Positions 37,001-49,000 of a DNA stretch of 64,000 bases are shown one piece after another (positions within the stretch are counted from its first letter, which is position 1; every line of letters starts with the position of its first letter). Source of the DNA: Neoarius graeffei. Its lineage: Eukaryota > Chordata > Actinopteri > Siluriformes > Ariidae. A program made the position numbers and the translations under genes. The stretch covers positions 642,878 to 706,877 of the forward strand of contig NC_083582.1 in NCBI RefSeq assembly GCF_027579695.1, given 5' to 3'. Below the pieces are notes generated by a model. That model was not told the origin of the DNA. It saw nothing but the letters and a program-made list of their open reading frames with translations, and did no database searches.

Positions 37001-40000
37001 ATAGTCACACATTCATACTAATGGTCATTTTAATGTTCATGGCTAAAAACTGTTTGATACGAATGAGTATGGTCTATAGCTGTCCATCACTCACATGTAA
37101 CAGCATGAAGGTAAAAACCTCCTGCTTGCATAGCTTTTTTTTTTTTTACATCCTGAGGAATCCCAGTTCTGACAACTCCAACCAGATGCCCTGTGAACCT
37201 TTACAACAAAACGGTTTGTGGTTTGAAGTGTGTTATGTATACATGTGTTACCTGGAATGCCATGGAGTTAGCAACAGCAAGAAAGATTCGTAAAGGCAGT
37301 GAGGCTTTATATGATCTGTGACTCCACAGCCTGTGAGCTCCTGCTGTTACACCTAATGCACTGAACACAAAGCAGAACACAGCTACACACACACACACAC
37401 ACACACACACGTGTCATCTAGCAAGCTACAAAAAAAAAACCACCCACAACTAACAAACTATGTGGACAAAAGTATGTGCACCCCAACGATCACAGCCATA
37501 TATCCTTTCTGAACATCTCATTCCAGATTTATTCCCCTTTACTGTGATGATAATCTCCACTCTTCTGGGAAGGCTTTCAACTAGACTTTGGGGCATGGCT
37601 GTGGGGATGCGTGTTCATTCAGCTACATGAGTGTTCGTGAGATCAGACACTGATGTTGGGTGAGGAGGACTGGGGTGCAGTTGGTGTTCCAGTTCATCCC
37701 AAAAGTCTTCAGTGGGGTTGAGTTCAGTCAGAGCTCCGTGCAGGACACTCAAGTTCTTCAGGCCAACCTTCAAACACCATGCCTTCATGAAGCGCGCTTT
37801 GCGTACAGGAACTTCATCATGCTGGAACAGGTTTGGGTCTCTTAGTTCCAGTGAAGGGAAACTAATGTTCCAGTATATAAAAGACATTCTGGACAACTGT
37901 GCGATTCCAAATTTGTGGTAACAGTTTATGGAAGAACTACATACGAGTGTGATGGTCAGGGGTGCACATACATTTGTCCATATGGTGTAAAGTTAAGCTG
38001 CATCTTCTGAAGTGCACTAATGTTACAAATACAATACAATTTGCTTATCATAGCTAATAAGGAGCTAAATACAGTGTTCAGCAACTACCCTGTTTGTTTG
38101 TTGGGAAGAGTTCACTTGTGTCAGCTAGCTGAAGTTCTTGTTCCTGCATGACAATACACTTGCTGACAATCCTCACCTTGGACAATGATGAAAGTCTTAA
38201 AATTCCCCAGAGATGTTGTAATGGCCGTTTCATTATTATCAAAATTGGCCCATCACAGTAAGATTTTAGGAAAGCATTCAGTTTCACATCATAAGGCACC
38301 TGTAACAACTCCTCCTACTACTAATACTTGATATTCCTTGATATTCCAAGATGGCCCTGTGTGGCAGCGGCTACTCCAGCTCCTGATAGCAATGTGCAAT
38401 TTACGTTAAATGTTCTGTCTGAACCGACACAGTCAAGTACATGACTTATTTACAATCGATGCACTTTGCTTAGACTTCACAAATCTGACTCATCCAACAA
38501 CCTATCCAGTGGAATTCTGGCCTTGGAATGCAAAAACACTCTGCGAGCTAGGCATTCTACCTAGGCAAGACCCAGGGGCCTGCACAACAGCGGACTCCCC
38601 TACCATCACTGTCCGTCATAGGAGGCGGCGCAAGAGATGTCACAAACGCGGCAGTCGTGCGGGGATCAGCACCAGGCTGAAGGCTAACCAACGTCCGCTC
38701 GCTGGAAAACAAAATGGATTATTTGAGACTGGATTAAACCACCCAATGCAAGGTGAGAGAATGCAGTGTTATCATCCTTACTGAAACGTGGCTTAATTAC
38801 ACCATATACATGGATGGGCTAACAACATTCCGTGCAGACAGGAGCTATGCTCTCAGTGGTAAATTTCGAGGAGGAGGAGGAGGAGGAGGAGATGTGTGCA
38901 TCTCCATTAACAACAACAGGTGCGCAGACGTTGAAATGGTCTCAAGCCACTGCTCTGAGGATATAGAATTTCTATCTTTAAAATGCCAACCATTCGACCT
39001 GCTGAGGGAATTCACAGCTATTAGCATCACAGCTGTTTACATCCCCCCCAGTGCGAACACAAAAGACGCATTGTCAACACTGTATCAGTCTGTCACCTCG
39101 ATGCAAAATATTAACCCGGACTGTGCTTACCTAATCGCAGGAGACTTTAATCAGACCAACATGAAGACAGTCCAACCACATTATTACCAACATGTAGACT
39201 TCACTACCAGGGGTGTAAACACTCTTGACCGTGTCTATACAAACATCACTGATGATGCCACAGCGACTGCACTTCATGTTAGCCTAGGCCATCTGGAGAA
39301 CAAGAACAGCTACAGTATGTGCGGATGCTTCTCATCGACTTCAGCTCCGCCTTCAACACAGTCATTCCCCAACACCTGGTAAGGAAACTTGGCATCAACA
39401 CCACACTGCGCAATTGGTTACTGGACTTCCTCACAGACAGACCCCAGACAGTACGAGTTGGAAAAAACTCCTCAGAGACCATCATGAACAATGGAGTCCC
39501 CCAGGGCTGTGCTCTGAGCCCTCTGTTGTTCACCCTGATGGCCCACGACTGCTGTACCAAGTACAACTCGAACCACATAATCAAGTTTGCAGACGACAAC
39601 AATGGTGGGCCTCATCAGCAACGATGATGACTCACACTACAGAGAGGAGGTAAACCAACTCATTGCCTGGTGTGAAAATCTACAACTAAACATCAACAAA
39701 AAACAGCAGAAAAGATCACCAGAACATCCCAAAACACCCATACAAGATCTATACCAGTCACGCTGCAGCAACAGAGCCATCAATATGATCAAATACCCCA
39801 CCCATCCTGCACATGGTCTGTTCTCCCTTCTATTGTCGGGTAAATGCTACCAAAGTTCATGGTGCAAGACTGCCAGATTCAGCAATAGCTTCTTCTCACA
39901 AGCCATCAGAATACGTAACACATTTAAAAAGTTCACATGAATATAATGGACTCAGGACTGTTGGACCCACTAATATACACAGACTATTACAACTGATAAC

Positions 40001-43000
40001 CCCCTTAATGCACATACAGATTGTTGAAATGCTGCTATCCAGTATAATTTGCTGTCAGCCTGTGCAATATCTTTTTGAATTTTAAAACCCTCTTAAACCT
40101 ACTGAAAGACTCATTTTGTGCACCTCTCATCTGGAGTTTCTAAATTAATACAAATACAGTGCCTTGCATAAGTGCAATATCTTGTTATCCTGTGCAATAA
40201 TTCAATGCCATCACTATGCACTTTATCATCACCCACCAGTGTAATGGTTCATCCATTTTTTGTGTAATACATGTTCTCTTGTGCAATGTATGTTTGTGGC
40301 CCTGCTGTCACTGTCTACTGATCTATGTCTGTGTTAATATTGCAATATCCATGTCTGTCTAGCTGTCTGCAACCCCGATTGCAAAAAAGTTGGGACAAAG
40401 TACAAATTGCAAATAAAAACGGAATGCAATAATTTACAAATCTCAAAAACTGATATTGTATTCACAGTAGAAAGACAACATATCAAATGTCGAAAGTGAG
40501 ACATTTTGAAATTTCATGACAGCAACACATCTTAAAAAAGTTGGGACAGGGGCAATAAGAGGCTGGAAAAGTTAAAAGGTACAAAAAAAAAAAAAAAACA
40601 AAAGGAACAGCTGGAGGACCAAATTGCAACTCATTAGGTCAATTGGCAATAGGTCATTAACATGAGGGTCACTGACATGACGCCTATATTTTCTGTCCAA
40701 CTGCAATTTCTTCAGTTAAAAAGTGTTTAAATTTCATAATAATTTACCACATGAGTGATTCCACGCTTATGGGTACTGAAATGGGGACATGAACTTATTT
40801 TTAAAAATTCACCTAAAACCATTTCTTTTTTTTACCATCAGGTCACAAAACATGTAATCTTTAATGAATGATATGTTAAAAGATAACTTTAATTTTCTGA
40901 GATGTAATAAAAACATATTTATATGCCAAAGTCAGAACGTAACAGAAGTGTTCTGGACATATAGATTCTCAATTTTAACAATGTAGAATTACTTTTTGAA
41001 ACATAGGAAGGTGATGTTTTAGCAAATATAATTAATAAACGTGTAGTAGAATAAACATACACATTCTTTCAATAAGATTAACATGGTATAGAGCTAGATT
41101 GTAATTAATTTGTAACAGACGCGAGATGGACAATCGTAACAGAAGTAATGTAACAGACATCATTTTGGAACTCATAGGCTTGACTTTGGCATATAAATGT
41201 TTTTATTACATCTCAGAAAATTAAAAAGTTATCTTTTAACATATCATTCATTAAAGATTACATGTTTTGTGACCTGATGGTAAAAAAATAAATGGTTTTA
41301 GGTGAACAAGTTCATGTCCCCATTTCAGTACCCATAAGCGTGGAATCACTCATATGTAGTACATGTGACCTCCATGGAACTAAATCTTTTTTTCAGAAAT
41401 AATTAGTTAGCATGCAATTTTTTTGTCCTCAAAGTGTTAAAAAGTCATGTGGTGCGACCGTCCAACCTTAACTGCTGATTTTTAAACTTTTTAAAAATTA
41501 CTCTAAATCTAAAATTTATTGTCTCTTTTTTGGCATATTTTCTGAAGTGTTTTGTAATCCCACATGAAATTTCAGCTTTCTTGAATATACATTTCTCCCA
41601 TAATATACAAACAAAATGTCCGAGCCTGTCTATTTTTCCAAATATCATGTGGTGCGACCATCAAGAAATGATCATTTTGGGACTTTTATTTTAAATCCAA
41701 GTGAAAGACATGAAGTTGCATCATTCATCAATAGGCAAAGGACACATGGAATCAACAGGCAGGTCTGTAACCCTCTTTCATACATTTCTAAAAGTAATGA
41801 TTTTAAGTGCTGTGATGCTGTTGCCATATTTGGATGTCAGGCGGTATGACCCCAAAAAGAAAACTATAATAAAGTTTTATTTACAAATGTATATTTTGAT
41901 AATATAGTTCAAGGTGACCTTCTGTCAGAAACCAGCTAGTTTCGTTACAGTGGCTAATGCTAGGTCTGTAAATTTTCACTGAATCTAGAAAACATCATTT
42001 GGTCCGACCAATATCATGTGGTGCGACCATTGCAGGATACTTTCAATTACTTGTATACATTGAAGAGTTACATTTATTGTGCTTCAAAAGTTATTTTCAT
42101 GATTAATACAAACAAAGGGTTGATTGTAAAATATATGTTTTTCCCATTTTTGAGTATTTTGTGTGTATTTCAGGAACAAGTTATAATTCATATTTCATAG
42201 TATAATTAGAAAAAACATAAGTGAGCGCTTGTCACTGCGATAACATATTTCCTATTTTATATATATTTATATATTTTAACTGTTTTTAATGTTTTTTTTT
42301 TCCAATCAGATGCCACTGTCCAGCAAAATAAAGACTGCCCGCCATAGGGAGCAGGTCAACTCTGACCCAGCAGTATTAGACCTCACCCCGCCATCTATGG
42401 AGAGCATTCCACCAGCTCTCCTTAATGTAGCTGTAGCTCCCGACCCATCCAGAAATGTGAATCTAGTGGACCCAATATTGAATAACGATTTTAGTCCACC
42501 AGTGGTGTCCACACCAGTGAGAGATGAGAGAAAGGATAAGTCAGGCCAGAAACTTTGCAAAAAACTGCGGCGGGAGAAGATAATGCTTAAAAAGCAAGTC
42601 TTGCATCTCAGGAAAAAGCTGATGGAAATGCAAAAAATGAAAAATAAAAGTAGAAAGCGTGAGATGAGAATGATGGAAATGCAAAGGAAAGTGAGAAGTG
42701 GAAAGGTCAAACAAAAGGGTCAGAAGAGACTGTCAGCTGAGAGAAAGCAAGCTGTTATACAGTTTTTGTTGAGAGATGAAAACAGTTGCCTTCTACCTGG
42801 GAAAAAAGACACAATCACGAAAAATAAACAGAGTACAAAGAAGAGTCCTGACAAAGCCTCTCAAAGAGCTCCACACACAGTATCAAACGGAGGTAGAACA
42901 GCACCTGTCCATGTCTTACAGACAGTTTACCCGACACAGGCCCTTTTACATTACAGAGCCAAAGTTACGGGACCGAGATACATGTGCATGTTCAGAACAT

Positions 43001-46000
43001 GAGAACATCCGACTGTTGGCGAACAAACTAGCGAAGACAGGGCTGCTGAAGACAACCAGTGCCTCGGAGTTAGTGGGAATGATTGTGTGTGACCCCAAAA
43101 ACAAAGCATGTATGGATCGTGCGTGTCCCGAATGCTGCTTTGATGAAATCGTCTTCCCGGAGACAGACAACTGTGAGACTACATCCTGGGAACAATGGGA
43201 GCGGGTGACATCAACTAATGGAGACAAAAACTTTGCACATGTTGTAGACTTGTTGTGCACTGTTGTGAATGAGAAAAAGTGAAAACTGAAATGACAATGT
43301 TGTGAAAAGAAGTAGACATGAAATGGAAAAAAAGATTAAATTTTCATTTTCACTGAGTGTTAAAAGGCAATAAAATTTGATTTAATCATACATGTTGCCT
43401 GCACTTTATCTGTTACTAATTTATTGCTATTTGTTTTGCCAATATGAGGATTTCCTGTCATTTGGTGCGACCATGCATCATATGGCACGACCAAAAATAG
43501 CAGTAATTTTCTCAAAATAAGAATATGACATTTCACTTCTATGGCTGGAATTTTAATAACTGACAAAGTTTACTTGGGTGGATGTTGTTCTTCAGGTATT
43601 TTTTCTTCATTTTGTACATTTTATAAGGAAAAGTCTTGTTTTAATTAGATGCAAGCAGGTGACTGCCATATTGGACATCAAAAGAAAATAACAATATTCA
43701 TTAAAAGTCAAAATAAATGTCAATGGGTTGTTTCTATACACATCATACTACTCAGAACTTAGATTAATATCCAAACCATGTTTTGGAAAATAAAACAATT
43801 TTAAGGTTATTCTCGGTCGCACCACATGACATTTTTTAAGGTTGTAGCCAATTCGTGTACATTTAAAAAAAAAAAAAAACCCCTAAAAATGCCCAATATG
43901 AATATCAAAAATAGATTTATGCATACCTGACATTGTAAATATTTGAACATTCTCAATAGAAATTAATATTTTTTTATATTTTAAAATTTGCAAGTTGAAA
44001 ATCCTTATCCGTCATTGACCCATGACTGGGTATAAAAAGAGCATCTTGGAGTGGCAGCGGCTCTCAGAAGTAAAGATGGGAAGAGGATCACCAATCCCCC
44101 TAATTCTGCGCCGACAAATAGTGGAGCAATATCAGAAAGGAGTTCGACAGTGTAAAATTGCAAAGAGTTTGAACATATCATCATCTACAGTGCATAATAT
44201 CATCAAAAGATTCAGAGAATCTGGAAGAATCTCTGTGCGTAAGGGTCAAGGCCGGAAAACCATACTGGGTGCCCGTGATCTTCGGGCCCTTAGACGGCAC
44301 TGCATCACATACAGGCATGCTTCTGTATTGGAAATCACAAAATGGGCTCAGGAATATTTCCAGAGAACATTATCTGTGAACACAATTCACCGTGCCATCC
44401 GCCGTTGCCAGCTAAAACTCTATAGTTCAAAGAAGAAGCCGTATCTAAACATGATCCAGAAGCGCAGACGTCTTCTCTGGGCCAAGGCTCATTTAAAATG
44501 GACTGTGGCAAAGTGGAAAACTGTTCTGTGGTCAGACGAATCAAAATTTGAAGTTCTTTATGGAAATTAGGGACGCCGTGTCATTCGGACTAAAGAGGAG
44601 AAGGACGACCCGAGTTGTTATCAGTAGGGGTCGACCGATAATCGGCCTGGCCGATATATCGGGCCGATATTCCGCATTTTTAGGGTTATCGGTATCGGCC
44701 ATAATTTCCACCGATATGCCGATAACATGCCTTTTTGCAGCCATTTCGTTCCTAACGCGACTGTCACTGCACGTCCTTTCCTGCACTCGCCTCTCTGAGT
44801 TCAAGAACACGGTCCCGCCCACCACAACATCTGATTTGTTTGGCACAAGAGATATAGACCCTTTTCACGTGACATCACGACAAACGTGGCCGCCATTTTG
44901 GACATGTACTACCAGTAGTTTACCACAGCCAACATTGAGGAACGGCAGCAAAGAAAGTTTTTACTTTCAGCAAGACTTCCATCATGCCACTATATTGTTG
45001 TGTACCTGGATGTAGTAACCATCAACAAACAAGGCAAGGTTTATCATTTTATCGGATCCCGACGGAGAAGATGGATAGCGACCATTAACAGGAAAGATTG
45101 GCAGCCCTCGGCATACCAACGCTTGTGTAGTGACCACTTTGTTGGAGGTAAGACGAATAAAATTAGCCAGAAAAGGCATTACATTGCTGTTAACATTCTG
45201 TGGCGGCGAGTGTGTAACCAAATAGGTTAAAATAACCCATTGTAACCTCTTTGTTCTTCTGTAGTAGCTATTGTTGACTAGCTAATGTCAACAACATAGT
45301 AGCTAGTATGTTACTGTAGCAATGTTTGCGTTCAGTCATTTGGATGACTGTTAAAACCTTTCAGTCTCAAGTTTTTCCTTTACTGTATTTACTAGTTTAC
45401 TGTAATTATGATCCGGCAGCTATTTACACTGGATCCAGTGTAAATAGCTGCCGGAGCTATTTACCTGTACAGGGCTTAATTTGAGGGGAGCAAGCCGGAG
45501 CGCGCTCCGGAACCTCGGACGTCGGCTCCGGCAGCTATTTACACTGGATCCGGTGTAAATAGCTGCCGGATCATAATTACACTAAACTAGTAAATACAGT
45601 AAAGCGAAAAACTTGAGACTGAAAGGTTTTAACAGTCATCCAAATGACTGAATGTAAACATTGCTACAGTAACATACTAGCTACTATGTTGTTGACATTA
45701 ACTAGTGCTAACAGCTAGCTGCTAGTACACTGCTACAACACAGACACCGACCCTAATAATACAGTTCTTGGTCATTGCCTGGTAACAGCAAATTTATAAC
45801 GGGCCATGTCTCAACAGACTAAGAAGTTATTTCAATGACATTTAATAACATTTTGTTTATCCTGAGGACCGAAAGTAAATGAAAATGTGAACAAACCTTA
45901 GCTGTAATAAGATGGCGACCACCGGCTCCAGGGACGACCCGCTGATGTAGGCATGTTACCCAGCCTGACACAAAATATCTGTAGGTATCCAAACTCTTAT

Positions 46001-49000
46001 ACGCTTTCAGATCAATACCTGTGTATGGCGATGGGTTTTTAATGACATAGGTATACAGATCATGTGGGCCGAAGTCAGGTAAAGACGAGGGCTTCGTGTA
46101 CTTCCGTACGTCAGTGAACAATCCTGGTGGAAGCAGGTAAACGTCGTTCTCTAAGCCTGCTAACCTCAAATTTTGCAAATACCTCTCCCTCTGCTCGCCC
46201 TGTAAATGCCCTACGTCGCTGGATAGTGAAGGTGTTTTCTGCATCTCGCTCCTTTTTCTTTTATGTTTTTCGTTTGTCGCCTTCCTCGCATTCAAACTGA
46301 TTCGAGCCGAAGTCCACTACATGTCCAAAATGGCGGTCGCGTTTACGAAGGTCACGTGACTGAAAAGGGTCTATAGCCAACCGACACGCGCAGCTAAACA
46401 CTCTGAACTGTTTCAAGGTAAGGACACGCTGCTTTTGCCGCAATAAGTCACAAACACACAAGTTGCAAAAGCACAACATCATTATATGTTTACATTCTTC
46501 ATCTACTACTCATTAAAATTGTCCATTTGCATCTGTGTAGCCAGGCAAACTTAGCTTACGGAAGGAAGCACTTGAATTAGCCTACAACCAACTAGTCTCG
46601 CTGAAACAGCATAACGTAGGCTGCAGTCATTTTTAAATCCCCGTCTGGAAACGTTGTGAATGTGTCAGTAGTTCTACTCGAACAGTAGAATGACAGCCAT
46701 ACAGAGAGGCGGTCAAGGCAACTTTATAAAGCGCTGTTTGAACATTTAAACACGCCAGGTGTGACTAGTATTTATAATTTTTGCGCAAGTGATTCTTCTC
46801 GCTAGCGCTTCTGATTCGGAAAGCGATATACTCTTAAAGGAGCAGCCGTTCCTAATAGGGAGTGATGGCCTACTTTACTGTATGTTTGATTTTACTTTTT
46901 AAAAAATGCTGCAGGCAGCTCCCTACACTTGATTTGTTATTTAAAAACTACTTGAAGTTGGTAAGTCTTACTTAGTTCTTAGTGTAAAAGAATCCAGAGT
47001 GTATTTTCATTTATTTTCCACTGAAAATGGTGAGCTGTAATATAGTAGGGAGTGATTTATTTTTTTATTGGTGAATATTTATTTTATTATTATTTTATTT
47101 CTCATTTTATTCTAACTAATGTTTGACTTTATTGTACAAATGCTGCTGGCATCTCCCTGCACAAAATTTCATGTTCAATTTTACAATTAAACATACATTT
47201 CATGGATATGAACGTCTGTGTCAGTGTGTGCTATGTTTAATTTCATGTGAATTATAATGTTTACATTTATCGGTTGCACATATCGGTTATCGGCATCCCA
47301 ATTCCATAATAATCGGTATCGGCCCTGAAAAAAACATATCGGTCGATCCCTAGTTATCAGCGCTCAGTTCAGAAGCCTGCATCTCTGATGGTATGGCAGG
47401 GTTCTCCACGAGGGGTTTTAGAGGGGTGGGCCCCCCCCTTTCTGTGATTCCCGCCCCCCTTTCTGTGATTCCCGCCCCCCTTTAATTTCTGCCGCCCCTT
47501 TACAAAAGGAAGAGACGTCCCTTTGTTTTCTTTGTGACAGATAGCCTTTCTCTGTTGGAGTACCGACCATGCGACAACACCCGAGTGTGAAACTCATTTA
47601 CCAGCAATTAGTTTAGTCAGTCTGACGATTATAGTCTAAGAAAAGCGTTTCACACTTCGGCGTTTTTGACACATTGCTCTTGCACCAGGAGATAACACGC
47701 TGTGGCAGCGGGGGCGTGGTCAAGTCTGTGACAGGAGGGCGGAGTCAGGGAAGGTAAGTGGCAGAATCACTACACCTGTCGTTAATTAATGTGTTTGTTT
47801 GTCTTCCCAGTGACCGTGCCCTATTTAAGGAGAGAGAGCTCTCTCCACAACCAGACGGCTGATGCGTGTGCGCGTGTGAAAGTATATATGAACGCTGAAA
47901 AGCTGAATAAGAGAGAGTTTTGTGAACTCAGTTCTGGCCTGCCGTCCTTCTGTGCTCTCCCGGGTTTCAGCACCACTGTGACAGTTCGTGTAGGTGGGTG
48001 GAGCACAGAAGGACGGCAGGCCAGAACTGAGTTCACAAAACTCTCTTATTCAGCTTTTCAGCGTTCATATATACTCTCACACGTGCACACACATCAGCTG
48101 TCTGGTTGGGGAGAGAGCTCCCTCTGCTCTCGCTCTCTCTCCTTAAATAGGGCGCGGTCACCGGGAAGACACACAAAACACATTAATTAACGACAGGTGT
48201 AGTGATTCTGCCACTTACCTTCCCTGACTCCGCCCTCCTGTCACAGGCTGATGCTTGACCACGCCCCCGCTGCCACAGACGCCTTTATAACAATGTGTGA
48301 ATCGACACCAAGTTCGAGATAACTGTTATTGTCGGCAGAGAAATAAAGGATAAAAACAAGAAGTTCAAAGTTGGTGCGGCAAATAGCCATGGAGCAGTGT
48401 TAATATAGTTAAAACAACATCTTTTCAATGTACTTTACTCTCTAAAAAAAAAAATGTAATTTTTTCCAGTGGTGCTTCTAATTACATTTCCATTTCAAAC
48501 AATGTCAGCTTTTGTGGAGCAGTGTGAATATAGTTAATACAAAAACTTCTGTACTTTTCTGTTCTTTTTTTGTAGTTTGCGAAATAAAAAAAATATTTTT
48601 TCCAGTTCCATTTCAAATAATGTGTCTGAATATGATGTGTAAGTGTGTAATGTTTGATGTACGATGTGTTTTGTACCAGTCCAATTGATTCCTCTATTCT
48701 AAATTATTACTATTTGAGAGTATTTTATGCAGGGCGGCACGGTGGTGTAGTGGTTAGCGCTGTCGCCTCACAGCAAGAAGGTCCTGGGTTCGGGTCCTGG
48801 GTTCGAGCCCCGGGGCCGGCGAGGGCCTTTCTGTGTGGAGTTTGCATGTTCTCCCCGTGTCCGCGTGGGTTTCCTCCGGGTGCTCCGGTTTCCCCCACAG
48901 TCCAAAGACATGCAGGCTAGGTTAACTGGTGACTCTAAATTGAGCGTAGGTGTGAATGTGAGTGTGAATGGTTGTCTGTGTCTATGTGTCAGCCCTGTGA

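Larger units (their letters stand above)
40666..44021. mobile_element. Insertion 1: element with GGGTCA ends
   Basis: Left GGGTCACTGACATGACG, right inverse GGGTCAATGACGG. ATGA repeats on both sides (40662-40665 and 44022-44025). Only about 350 bases belong to this layer; the rest is a long-arm inverted repeat (40751-41354) and a TTAA element (41441-43835). Superfamily unknown. Confidence 0.6.
44856..46372. mobile_element. ISL2EU-like element, 1517 bp, internally rearranged
   Basis: Ends AGACCCTTTTCA..CACGTGAC and the inverse at 46353-46372; AT on both sides, the 2-bp target of ISL2EU. Two inward-facing gene starts remain: a THAP exon at the left and a nuclease exon at the right, the known two-gene layout of the group. 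The middle is replaced by a large palindrome. Confidence 0.75.
44625..47352. mobile_element. Insertion 2: hAT element, 2728 bp
   Basis: Perfect 8-bp duplication GTTATCAG (44617-44624, 47353-47360). Ends TAGGGGTCGACCGATAATCG and inverse TAGGGATCGACCGATATG. No transposase left; part of the interior (46850-47170) repeats TAGGGAGTGAT..GCTG loosely twice. Hosts an ISL2EU element. Confidence 0.92.

Noticed and set aside
41616..41849. 77-codon frame as first exon of the TTAA element gene
   Set aside because: No donor site or homology that links it to the main frame; it overlaps a motif copy, so left as non-coding.
42289..43002. Intronic host gene with a coiled coil
   Set aside because: It is bracketed by TTAA, inverted ends and repeated motifs, so a transposon-encoded protein is the better reading.
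45819..46295. Phage-type recombinase gene
   Set aside because: The YqaJ-like family here belongs to ISL2EU transposons; ends, AT duplication and THAP partner support that.
47789..48190. 133-codon frame starting [13 protein letters not shown]
   Set aside because: Runs through both arms of the fold-back element; the openness is due to the inverted repeat.
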